Shown here: positions 32,120 to 38,642 of the stretch, one piece after another | Position numbering within the stretch: position 1 is the first letter of the stretch | Layout: the number at the start of each line of letters is the position of its first letter | Source: Rothia mucilaginosa | GTDB taxonomy: Bacteria; Actinomycetota; Actinomycetes; Actinomycetales; Micrococcaceae | Direction of reading: 5' to 3' | Assembly: GCF_001061665.1 (NCBI RefSeq) | Contig: NZ_JVSP01000014.1 | Span: 1-64,000 of the forward strand | DNA: 64,000 nt | The notes under the pieces: generated by a model | Database searches by the model: none | Seen by the model: the letters and a program-made list of their open reading frames with translations, nothing else | What the model was told of the DNA's origin: nothing | Translations under genes and position numbers: made by a program

Positions 32120-32346
32120 ATAACGGGGTCGAAGGAAGCCTCCGAGGCGAGACCGGAAGCTCGCTTCGATAGGTTCGACTCTCTATTTATCGGTGATTGT
32201 CGTCGGTGTACGAGTAACTCGTATTTCTACCGACGGATGTGCGGTGCGGATGCAGTTCGTGGTTGGGCTGCATTCCGTACCGTATCTTTTTAATTGCGTT
32301 TCTCTATCACTCACTCAAGAGCATCCCGCGGCGGGATGCTCTTTTC
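32120..32346 (+). ncRNA. Candidate structured small RNA, about 225 nt
   Basis: Between a promoter (32086-32113) and an intrinsic terminator (stem 32319-32327 with 32333-32341, then T-rich) lies a transcript with three strong folding domains. (1) A closing stem GTCGAA 32128-32133 / TTCGAC 32174-32179 encloses two small hairpins. (2) CGTCGGT 32201-32207 / ACCGACG 32229-32235 encloses TACGAG/CTCGTA. (3) A long stem CGGTGCGGA 32242-32250 / TCCGTACCG 32274-32282 continues as TGCAG/CTGCA. The open frame that crosses it has no ribosome-binding site and no family resemblance. It does not match tmRNA, RNase P or SRP RNA motifs that I know; a 6S/Ms1-like role is possible. Family unknown. Confidence 0.55.
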
Positions 32347-32350
32347 TTTT
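32319..32350 (+). terminator. Intrinsic terminator of the candidate small RNA
   Basis: GAGCATCCC (32319-32327) pairs with GGGATGCTC (32333-32341) around a GCGGC loop. The TTTTCTTTT tract starts at 32342. It is a textbook rho-independent terminator with no coding gene upstream on the same strand, which is why a small RNA is proposed. Confidence 0.85.
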
Positions 32351-32484
32351 GCCCTTTTACGCCCCGACGTCGGCGTCGACGGAAAATTTGGCACTCTGGT
32401 GCGGCTCCTCGGGGTAGTTTGGTTCCCTGGCGTTCCAGGGGTACGTCTCCACAATCTTTTCTCCCTCGTTCTTGTCAGAAAAGA

Positions 32485-32521
32485 GGTTATCCACAGGAGT
32501 TTTCCACAGTGTGGAGAACTT
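32485..32521 (+). repeat. 37-bp DnaA-box repeat, copy 1
   Basis: A 37-bp unit contains one perfect DnaA box, one TTTTCCACA near-box and an inverted TTCTCCACA. It recurs at 32839-32875 with a single base difference (GGAG versus GAAG). The TTCCACAGTGTGGAGAA core is itself a near-palindrome. Confidence 0.9.
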
Positions 32522-32838
32522 ACATGCGTGTGATTCTTGCTCCCTGCGCGGGGGGACCGATGTGCCTTAAAAATTCTGGGCGGCCGGAAAATTCTTGTAA
32601 TTACAGGCTTCTGCGCTCGTTAAAACCGAGGGGGAATTCTTAAACCGAAAGGTTTATCGCCTTTAAATCCGCGGATGTAGATTTTCTCCACAGTTGTGGA
32701 TAACCCTGTGCACTTAATCCACCGCCTCCGCCCCGCAGTCCCAAAAATCGTTAGGTGATGTCACGAGATGTCACATACTTCGGCTGGGAGCGAGGGGCTT
32801 GGGCGCGACGTAATCCTCCACCTATCCTCTTAAAAGAT

Positions 32839-32875
32839 GGTTATCCACAGAAGTTTTCCACAGTGTGGAGAACTT
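32839..32875 (+). repeat. 37-bp DnaA-box repeat, copy 2
   Basis: This is the second copy of the unit at 32485-32521, with 36 of 37 bases identical and the same orientation, 354 bp downstream. The spacing of its three boxes is conserved exactly, which suggests selection on the arrangement. Confidence 0.9.
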
Positions 32876-33117
32876 GCAGCACTGTTATTCACATGAGTGC
32901 ATACCCCGGTATTTCAAGGCGGAATAGGGTGCCGACCCTGAAAATCCTGTTGATACACAGGGTTATCCACAGATGTGGGGAAAAGTCTTTGCCTAAAATC
33001 CACAGGCTCGAGCGAGGTCTTACATAAATGTGACGCTCCCCAACTCATGAAAAGTAAAGTAAACGCTACGCTGGTAATCTTTAATACGAGCCAAGCATTC
33101 TAATGAAAGGCATCATC

Positions 33118-33741
33118 ATGGCTGAAAAGTACACTCTCCCCGAGCTCCCCTACGACTACGCGGCGCTCGAGCCCCACATCTCCGCAAAGATCATGGAGCT
33201 GCACCACGACAAGCACCACGCAGCATACGTTGCAGGCGCTAACGCAGCTCTCGAGCAGCTTGAAGAGGCACGCGAGAACGGTGCATACGGCAACGTCTCC
33301 AAGCTCTCCAAGGACCTGGCGTTCAACCTGGGCGGCCACACCAACCACTCCATCTTCTGGAACAACCTGTCCCCCGAGGGTGGCGACAAGCCCACCGGCG
33401 AGCTGGCAGCAGCAATCGACGAGTTCTTCGGCTCCTTCGACAAGTTCCGCGAGCACTTCACCAGCGTTGCACTGAGCATCCAGGGCTCCGGCTGGGCAAT
33501 CCTCGCGTGGGACACCGTCGGCAAGCGCCTCATCATCGAGCAGCTCTACGATCAGCAGGGCAACATCTCCGTTGCACTGATCCCCGTTCTGCAGCTGGAT
33601 ATGTGGGAGCACGCATTCTACCTGGACTACCAGAACGTCAAGGGCGACTACGTCAAGGCATTCTGGAACATTGTGAACTGGGCTGACGTTCAGGCTCGCT
33701 TCGAGCGCGCAGTGTCCCAGACCAAGGGTCTGGTCCTCTAA
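33118..33741 (+). CDS. sodA: Superoxide dismutase (Mn/Fe family)
   Basis: This 207-residue enzyme has the typical N-terminus ([17 protein letters not shown]), the ligand-bearing helix [25 protein letters not shown], and the C-terminal metal motif [13 protein letters not shown]. It converts superoxide to oxygen and hydrogen peroxide; the Mn-versus-Fe choice cannot be settled by eye. The ATG at 33118 was chosen because GAAAGG is seven bases upstream; an in-frame ATG at 33103 has no ribosome-binding site. It is the first gene downstream of the DnaA-box cluster, is monocistronic, and has a strong terminator. Confidence 0.96.
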   Translation: MAEKYTLPELPYDYAALEPHISAKIMELHHDKHHAAYVAGANAALEQLEEARENGAYGNVSKLSKDLAFNLGGHTNHSIFWNNLSPEGGDKPTGELAAAIDEFFGSFDKFREHFTSVALSIQGSGWAILAWDTVGKRLIIEQLYDQQGNISVALIPVLQLDMWEHAFYLDYQNVKGDYVKAFWNIVNWADVQARFERAVSQTKGLVL

Positions 33742-33790
33742 TCTAAGGTTTTCGCCGACGCGGTGACGTAGCCGCGGCGGAATAACCGAA

Positions 33791-33840
33791 ACGGGTGCCC
33801 GGCGCCTCCATATTTGGAGGTGCCGGGCACCCGTCTCTTT
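33791..33840 (+). terminator. sodA terminator
   Basis: A stem of about 20 bp (33791-33810 with 33815-33834, one G-T wobble) has a TATT loop and is followed by TCTCTTT. It lies 50 bp after the sodA stop. Confidence 0.92.
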
Positions 33841-33953
33841 AACGGCTTAATCGGGATGCGCCCGTAGTTTTAAGCGTGCTGATGTAACAACTGGAATGTG
33901 AAATTTGTAAATCTGGTGGTTTTGAGTGGCAAATATGTAACTCTCAATCAGGT

Positions 33954-33998
33954 TTTGAGTGACAAAATGTAACTTTCCAGCAGATTTTGTCACTCAAA
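33954..33998. repeat. 15-bp perfect inverted repeat in TGTAAC-rich DNA
   Basis: TTTGAGTGACAAAAT (33954-33968) is the exact reverse complement of ATTTTGTCACTCAAA (33984-33998), with a 15-nt loop. Around it, GAGTG(G/A)CAAA...TGTAACT is repeated at about 33925-33942 and 33957-33974, and another TGTAACT is at 34036. No gene is present in 33742-34096. The repeated short motifs recall the multi-repeat ends of some insertion sequences (for example the IS21 family), but no transposase remains. Confidence 0.6.
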
Positions 33999-34096
33999 TG
34001 TAAAGTTCACGCAGGAGTACATACACGATTGCCATGTAACTTTGTCCTAGATGGCGCTCTGGATACTATTTCCTGTCTTAGATGTACAGCGGAGCC

Positions 34097-35920
34097 CTAG
34101 AGCGCCAGCGTGCGGTCAATACGGATGCGGCGGCAGAAATCCTCGTCATGGCTCACCACAATGAGCGCGCCGGTGTATGCTTCGAGTGCCTGCACCAGCC
34201 AATCCACCGAAGAAATATCGAGGTTATTCGTCGGCTCATCCAGCATGAGTAGCTGCGGCACCGGGTCGGCCAGAAGCACCTGCGCCACCGCCGCGCGGAA
34301 ACGCTCACCGCCGGAGAGCTCACCGGTCTTGTGGTGCACGCTCTCTCGGCGGAAGAGCAGGCGCGCCAGCTGGTCACGCAGATGCTGTTCGCTCACGCCG
34401 GGGTTAGCCCGCTGCACGCACTGCAGAAGAGTGAGCTCCGGGTCAAGGTTAATGCGCTGGGGAATGTAGGCCCCCTCGATGCAATAGCTGACGCGGTAGG
34501 TGGGCTGCACGGGGGAGCGGTACTCCGGGTCTTTGGCGTGGGCGATGGCCTCGAGGAGGGTGGTCTTGCCGCTGCCATTCGCGCCGGTGATGCGCAGGTG
34601 CTCGGGGCCGCTGAGAATCAGGTGTTCGGGGTGCTCCGCCGGGGTTCCCTGCTGGTTCTTGTCGCCGGCCTCAGCGGGCGAAGAATGTAGAGAATCAACC
34701 TTAGTGGGTTGCTGAACGGTAAATGTTTCACGTGAAACCCGAGAATCAACACGGTGAGAATCAACCCTATGTAGCTCCAGCACCTTGCGTCCCGCGGGTA
34801 GGGGCTGCTGGCTCAGCTCGGCGTAGATCTTCTCCTGCACGCGCACCTCATCCTGGGCGTTCTGGTATTCCTCCTGAGCCTGCTCCTGCTTGCCGATGCG
34901 CAGAACTCGAAGCTTTGCCGCCGCCTGACGTGAGGCGTCCTTGGTGAGGGCAAGAATCGTATCCGGCTGGTCGTCCTTCCACACATGCGCCATGTTCTTC
35001 GAGATAATCTCCTGTGCATGCACCCACTCGCGATGCGCCGAACGCACCCGGTTTTTCGCCTCGCTCACGCGACGCTGAGCTGCCTGCTGTTCGGTCTCCA
35101 GCGCCTGGCGGTAGGTGCTGTAGTTACCCTCAAAGAGACGCAGATGCGCCAGCCCCTGGCGGTCGGCGTGAAGCTCGGCAATCACGTTCACGCGCTCCAG
35201 CAGATCGCGGTCGTGGCTAATGATGAGCGCCGGGCAGGGTAGCGCCTCCAGAGCGGTGAAGAGCTGAGCCTTCGCCGCGGAGTCTAGGTTATTCGTCGGC
35301 TCATCGAGCAGAATGAACTCTGGGTCAGAAATCATCAGCGAGGCAAGTGCGGCAATGACCGCCTCACCACCGGAGAAACTGCGCATGCTACGGGCAAAGA
35401 GCGCCTGAACCGCCTCCGAGTTGTCACGATCAACCACGGTCGCCGGGGTGAAACCGTAGGTCGCAAGAGCCGCGAGGGTGCGCTCCTCAACGTCCCAGTT
35501 CTCCCCGATGATCTCATAGAGTTCGGGGGAGTATTCGCCGGATTCCACTGCCTGCAGCGCCCGCAGAATCTCAGAGATTCCGCAGAGCTCGGCGAGGGTC
35601 TGCTCCCGGTCCAGACCCAAATCCTGAGGTAGATATGCCATATGTTCCGGCGCCGCCAAAGAACCGGAATCCGGGGTCAAATCACCCAAAATCAACCTCA
35701 TGAGGGTTGTTTTTCCGCAACCATTGTCACCAATGAGTCCGGTTAGAGGTGCCGAAAATACTGCCGAAAGGTCCGCAAAAAGCGGAGGCTGGCTCGGGTG
35801 CGCAAAGTGTAGATGGGCGATACTAACGTGCACCGCCGCGTGGGAAGTGGCGTGCGAGCGGGCATCGCGGGAAGAAGCGGAACGGGGAAAGGTCGCCTGC
35901 GGCTGAAGTACGTGTGTCAT
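34097..35920 (-). CDS. ABC-F family ATPase, copy 1 (leader-regulated)
   Basis: This 607-residue cytoplasmic protein has two ABC domains and no membrane segment. Domain 1 has Walker A GDNGCGKTT, signature FSGGEAV and Walker B FILLDEPTNNLD. A charged linker follows (about 275-380). Domain 2 has GANGSGKTT, LSGGERFR and LLMLDEPTNNLD. ABC-F proteins bind the ribosomal E site and either relieve antibiotic stalling or tune translation. About 30 extra residues precede domain 1 compared with copy 2 (36375-38162). Segments around the first Walker B/linker start and the C-terminal 120 residues are almost identical between copies, whereas the rest diverges. A parS site lies in its coding sequence (34724-34739). 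Promoter, upstream ORF and attenuator lie upstream. Confidence 0.9.
   Translation of the reverse strand: MTHVLQPQATFPRSASSRDARSHATSHAAVHVSIAHLHFAHPSQPPLFADLSAVFSAPLTGLIGDNGCGKTTLMRLILGDLTPDSGSLAAPEHMAYLPQDLGLDREQTLAELCGISEILRALQAVESGEYSPELYEIIGENWDVEERTLAALATYGFTPATVVDRDNSEAVQALFARSMRSFSGGEAVIAALASLMISDPEFILLDEPTNNLDSAAKAQLFTALEALPCPALIISHDRDLLERVNVIAELHADRQGLAHLRLFEGNYSTYRQALETEQQAAQRRVSEAKNRVRSAHREWVHAQEIISKNMAHVWKDDQPDTILALTKDASRQAAAKLRVLRIGKQEQAQEEYQNAQDEVRVQEKIYAELSQQPLPAGRKVLELHRVDSHRVDSRVSRETFTVQQPTKVDSLHSSPAEAGDKNQQGTPAEHPEHLILSGPEHLRITGANGSGKTTLLEAIAHAKDPEYRSPVQPTYRVSYCIEGAYIPQRINLDPELTLLQCVQRANPGVSEQHLRDQLARLLFRRESVHHKTGELSGGERFRAAVAQVLLADPVPQLLMLDEPTNNLDISSVDWLVQALEAYTGALIVVSHDEDFCRRIRIDRTLAL
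34724..34739. promoter_or_regulatory. parS: parS (ParB-binding) site inside the ABC-F gene
   Basis: TGTTTCACGTGAAACC matches the bacterial parS consensus TGTTTCACGTGAAACA at 15 of 16 positions, and the central 14-mer is a perfect palindrome. It sits in the linker-coding part of ABC-F copy 1 (residues VSRETF). Chromosomal parS sites cluster near the replication origin and load ParB for segregation. The paralogue carries a degenerate version at 36999-37014. Confidence 0.85.
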
Positions 35921-36051
35921 ACGAGCTCCTTGAGGTATGGATGCTCGGGTGCTCTCAAACTCCGACGGTGGTGCGTTGCAGTAGTGTGCCGGCGGTTTGG
36001 GTGCCTATGCTGAGCGCGTGGCGGTAAGAGGATTGCCCCAAAAAAGGCGCG

Positions 36052-36092
36052 AAAAAACCCGAGCGTAACGATGGATGTACCTGTGCCCGGGT
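36052..36092 (-). terminator. Attenuator terminator, ABC-F copy 1 leader
   Basis: On the minus strand, ACCCGGGC (36085-36092) pairs with GCTCGGGT (36057-36064), with one G-U, and runs into T residues (36052-36057). It lies between the upstream ORF and the ABC-F start, so it is a conditional terminator. Its 5' arm CCGGGC can instead pair with GCCCGG next to the upstream ORF stop (36170-36175). Confidence 0.75.
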
Positions 36093-36168
36093 GCGTGCGC
36101 GCTGATTGGAACACGTAGGAAACGTGTCCGTAGAGCTGCTGCGTGAGCGCGCAAAAAATTCTTCTGAG

Positions 36169-36317
36169 TCCGGGCTTATGCTCGGTGGGTCATTTCTTTG
36201 ATGCCTCCTAGATTCCGAATACCGCCCCGGTCGCGCCTTGGGTGGCTTCGGCCAAACGATACGTTCAGCTCCGCCAGCTACCCCCACGGTGGGGTAGCGC
36301 GGATAGAGAGCTGATGG
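36169..36317 (-). repeat. 149-bp leader repeat, copy 1
   Basis: By eye this is identical to 38316-38464 over all 149 bases, while DNA on both sides diverges. It contains a GCTACCCC...GGGGTAGC hairpin (about 36278-36299), AGGAGG, the upstream ORF and its stop. Perfect conservation of non-coding DNA between diverged gene copies points to strong selection or recent conversion. Confidence 0.92.
36176..36193 (-). CDS. Leader peptide ORF (MTHRA) of ABC-F copy 1
   Basis: ATG ACC CAC CGA GCA TAA encodes five residues (Met-Thr-His-Arg-Ala). A consensus AGGAGG lies about ten bases upstream on the minus strand. The stop codon abuts the segment that can pair with the attenuator's 5' arm. Short leader ORFs of this kind control several known ABC-F resistance genes by ribosome-dependent attenuation. 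Confidence 0.7.
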   Translation of the reverse strand: MTHRA

Positions 36318-36321
36318 TTCA

Positions 36322-36351
36322 AGCATAGGAACTGACTGGGCGCTGAGTCAA
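36322..36351 (-). promoter_or_regulatory. Promoter of ABC-F copy 1
   Basis: On the minus strand, TTGACT (36346-36351), an 18-bp spacer, and TATGCT (36322-36327). The same hexamers and spacing precede copy 2, although the spacer sequences differ. This supports function. It lies just after the stop of copy 2. Confidence 0.75.
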
Positions 36352-36374
36352 ACACCCCCCATGTAGGAGAAGAT

Positions 36375-38162
36375 TCAGCGTGCTGATTCCCCGAATGGTT
36401 CCTTCCCGAGAGTTTTTGTTGAAAGGTTGAGTGTGCGGTCAATGCGGATACGGCGGCAGAAATCCTCATCATGGCTCACCACGATGAGCGCGCCGATATA
36501 GGTTTCGAGTGCCTGCACCAGCCAATCCACCGAGGAAATATCGAGGTTATTCGTCGGCTCATCCAGCATGAGTAGCTGCGGCACCGGATCTGCCAGAAGC
36601 ACCTGCGCCACCGCGGCACGGAAACGCTCACCACCGGAGAGCTCACCGGTCTTGTGGTGCACGCTCTCTCGGCGGAAGAGCAGGCGCGCCAGCTGGTCAC
36701 GCAGATGCTGCTCGCTCGCACCGGGATTCGCCCTCTGTACGGTTTCAAGGAGGGTGAGCTCCGGGTCGAGGATGATGCGCTGCGGCAGGTATGCGGTGTT
36801 GTCCAGACGGTAGAGCACTTGGTATGCAGGCGGCACTGGGGAACGGTAATCAGGGTCGTTCGCGTGCGCTATCGCATTGAGAAGCACAGTCTTGCCACTG
36901 CCGTTTGCGCCCGTGATGTGCAGGTGTTCGGGTCCGGTCAGGATAAGAACCTCGGGAAAATCTTGGATTCGAAGCAGATAATCAACTTTATAAGGTTGTG
37001 TTTCACATGAAACGGTGTTTTGGGTGTATGCATTCTTAAGGTCGGCGCTCTGCGGTGTAGATGCGCAAGAGTCGTTCTTCACCCGATGTAATTCCAGTAC
37101 TTTCCGCCCCAGTGGGAGCGCATCCTGAACAAGTTCCAGATAGATACGCTCCTGCACGCGCAGGTTCTCTTGGGCTTCTCCAACTGCCGCCCGCGCATCC
37201 GCCACCATGCTTTCGTGGGCTGTGTGAAGTTTCCCGGCAGAGCGCTCTGAACTGTTCTTATCCAGGCCCATAGCCATGCCAGGTTTCCGCTTTGACCGCT
37301 CAAATTCGCGACCTCGGCGAGTGTTGCGATCGAGCTTAATCTGGTTCTCGGCACGCTCACGCTCAGCCTTACGCGCCTCATTCTTCGCCTCGGTCACGCG
37401 ACGCTGAGCTGCCTGCTGCTCGGTCTCCAGCGCCTGCCGGTATGTGCTGTAGTTACCCTCGAAGAGGCGCAGATGAGCCAGCCCCTGACGATCGGCGTGA
37501 AGCTCGGCAATCACGTTTACACGCTCCAGTAGGTCGCGGTCGTGGCTGATAATGAGCGCCGGGCAGGGCAGTGCCTCCAGTGTCGTGAAGAGCTGGGCTT
37601 TCGCCGCGGAGTCCAGGTTGTTCGTCGGCTCGTCGAGCAGAATGAACTCTGGGTCTGAATACAGAAGCGCGGTGAGTGCGGCTGTGACCGTCTGACCACC
37701 TGAAAAGGTGCTAAGGAGACGCATCAGAAGGTTGCGGCGGGCCTGTGTATCGGTCGTAGTGAGGGCAGGACCAAAACCATGTTCGGCAAGGGCTACGAGG
37801 GTGCGTTCTTCAATATCCCAGGCGTCGCCTATGGTGTCGTAAAGGCTGGGGGAATATTCGCCCGATTCCAGCGCATCAAGCGCCTGCAGTATTTTTGTAA
37901 TTCCAAAAATATCGGCAAGATGGTGATGCCCACTCAACCCTAAATCTTGCGGTAGGTACGCTATGTGCGGTGGGGCGCTGATTATGCCTTGACTAGGGTT
38001 TATGTCGCCAAGAATAAGTCTGAAGAGGGTAGTTTTTCCGGCGCCGTTATCGCCGATAAGCCCGGTGAGTGGCGCAGAAAATACCGCGGAAAGGTCTGTG
38101 AAAAGTGGGGGCTCACCCGGATGCGCATACGAAATATGGTCGAGTGTAATGTGGTGTGGCAT
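36375..38162 (-). CDS. ABC-F family ATPase, copy 2 (leader-regulated)
   Basis: This 595-residue paralogue of the 34097 gene has two ABC domains with Walker A GDNGAGKTT and GANGSGKTV, signatures FSGGQTV and LSGGERFR, and Walker B LDEPTNNLD twice. The linker differs: here it is a Lys/Arg-rich helix pair (ERAENQIKLDRNTRRGREFERSKR region). In ABC-F resistance proteins the linker tip sets antibiotic specificity, so the two copies may protect against different ribosome inhibitors (inference). The last residue block (STKTLGKEPFGESAR) is unique. It has the same promoter hexamers, leader ORF and attenuator as copy 1. Confidence 0.9.
   Translation of the reverse strand: MPHHITLDHISYAHPGEPPLFTDLSAVFSAPLTGLIGDNGAGKTTLFRLILGDINPSQGIISAPPHIAYLPQDLGLSGHHHLADIFGITKILQALDALESGEYSPSLYDTIGDAWDIEERTLVALAEHGFGPALTTTDTQARRNLLMRLLSTFSGGQTVTAALTALLYSDPEFILLDEPTNNLDSAAKAQLFTTLEALPCPALIISHDRDLLERVNVIAELHADRQGLAHLRLFEGNYSTYRQALETEQQAAQRRVTEAKNEARKAERERAENQIKLDRNTRRGREFERSKRKPGMAMGLDKNSSERSAGKLHTAHESMVADARAAVGEAQENLRVQERIYLELVQDALPLGRKVLELHRVKNDSCASTPQSADLKNAYTQNTVSCETQPYKVDYLLRIQDFPEVLILTGPEHLHITGANGSGKTVLLNAIAHANDPDYRSPVPPAYQVLYRLDNTAYLPQRIILDPELTLLETVQRANPGASEQHLRDQLARLLFRRESVHHKTGELSGGERFRAAVAQVLLADPVPQLLMLDEPTNNLDISSVDWLVQALETYIGALIVVSHDEDFCRRIRIDRTLNLSTKTLGKEPFGESAR
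36999..37014. promoter_or_regulatory. Degenerate parS-like sequence in ABC-F copy 2
   Basis: TGTTTCACATGAAACG occupies the position equivalent to the parS site in copy 1. The central CG has become CA, breaking the palindrome, so ParB binding is likely weakened. It shows that the parS-like sequence was copied with the gene. Confidence 0.5.
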
Positions 38163-38230
38163 GGGCCGAGTTCCTTCGAATGGGTGCTCGGATTCCCGCC
38201 ATCGTAGTGCACGTTAGGCATGAGAATATG

Positions 38231-38271
38231 AAAAACCCGAGCGCGGTCTGTAGGTACACGTAAGCCCGGGT
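38231..38271 (-). terminator. Attenuator terminator, ABC-F copy 2 leader
   Basis: On the minus strand, ACCCGGGC (38264-38271) pairs with GCTCGGGT (38235-38242) and is followed by five T residues. The stem and T run match the copy 1 attenuator although the loop differs. The 5' arm extended as CCGGGCTT (38262-38269) is perfectly complementary to AAGCCCGG overlapping the upstream ORF stop (38317-38324), which gives an 8-bp antiterminator. Confidence 0.78.
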
Positions 38272-38315
38272 AGTGGGGTGGACGCATAAAAGCGTATTGA
38301 CCTGGTGTTGTTGGA

Positions 38316-38464
38316 TCCGGGCTTATGCTCGGTGGGTCATTTCTTTGATGCCTCCTAGATTCCGAATACCGCCCCGGTCGCGCCTTGGGTGGCTTCGGCC
38401 AAACGATACGTTCAGCTCCGCCAGCTACCCCCACGGTGGGGTAGCGCGGATAGAGAGCTGATGG
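38316..38464 (-). repeat. 149-bp leader repeat, copy 2
   Basis: Identical by eye to 36169-36317. Conservation ends sharply just after the upstream ORF stop on one side and about 5 bp before the -10 on the other. Confidence 0.92.
38323..38340 (-). CDS. Leader peptide ORF (MTHRA) of ABC-F copy 2
   Basis: The sequence, ribosome-binding site and position are the same as the leader ORF at 36176-36193. The stop codon overlaps the antiterminator segment AAGCCCGG. Confidence 0.7.
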   Translation of the reverse strand: MTHRA

Positions 38465-38468
38465 CTCC

Positions 38469-38498
38469 AGCATAGGGAGCGTGCGGGTGCTGAGTCAA
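38469..38498 (-). promoter_or_regulatory. Promoter of ABC-F copy 2
   Basis: On the minus strand, TTGACT (38493-38498), an 18-bp spacer, and TATGCT (38469-38474). Identical hexamers and spacing are found in front of copy 1. Confidence 0.75.
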
Positions 38499-38550
38499 AC
38501 ATCCTCCCGCAAAACCTTCTGACAAGTACCGATATCCCCTAGAGAACGCA

Positions 38551-38588
38551 AAAGGAGGGGCGACACCATTCGGTGCCGCCCCTCCTTT
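38551..38588 (-). terminator. Terminator of the Nudix regulator gene
   Basis: AAAGGAGGGGCG (38551-38562) pairs with CGCCCCTCCTTT (38577-38588), with an inner CACC/GGTG stem and a 4-nt loop. It lies 54 bp after the stop at 38643. The short A/T ends would work in either direction. Confidence 0.8.
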
Positions 38589-38642
38589 GAAGCATTAGAT
38601 CTTAGGCATTAAATCTGCGCGCGTACAACGCGCGAAACGCTA

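Larger units (their letters stand above)
32485..32982. other. DnaA-box cluster (origin-like or DnaA-titration locus)
   Basis: Four perfect TTATCCACA boxes occur in under 500 bp: 32487-32495 (+), 32695-32703 (-), 32841-32849 (+) and 32963-32971 (+). TTATTCACA at 32885-32893 also fits TTWTNCACA. Further near-boxes are TTTTCCACA at 32500 and 32854, TTCTCCACA at 32684, its reverse at 32510 and 32864, and a reverse TTCCCCACA at 32974. No dnaA, dnaN, recF, gyrB or rpmH gene is present in the window. An AT-rich stretch (about 32036-32073) lies 400 bp to the left. Similar clusters act as oriC, datA-like titration sites, or DARS; the choice is open. Confidence 0.8.

Noticed and set aside
31880-32293. 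A 137-codon plus-strand frame over the candidate small RNA
   Set aside because: No ribosome-binding site and no domain resemblance. It crosses a promoter and the stable RNA stems.
32000-33100. Calling this region oriC outright
   Set aside because: The DnaA boxes support it, but no dnaA/dnaN is adjacent. Conserved gene order and the + strand rRNA operon place the origin to the left. Left open as a cluster of undecided role.
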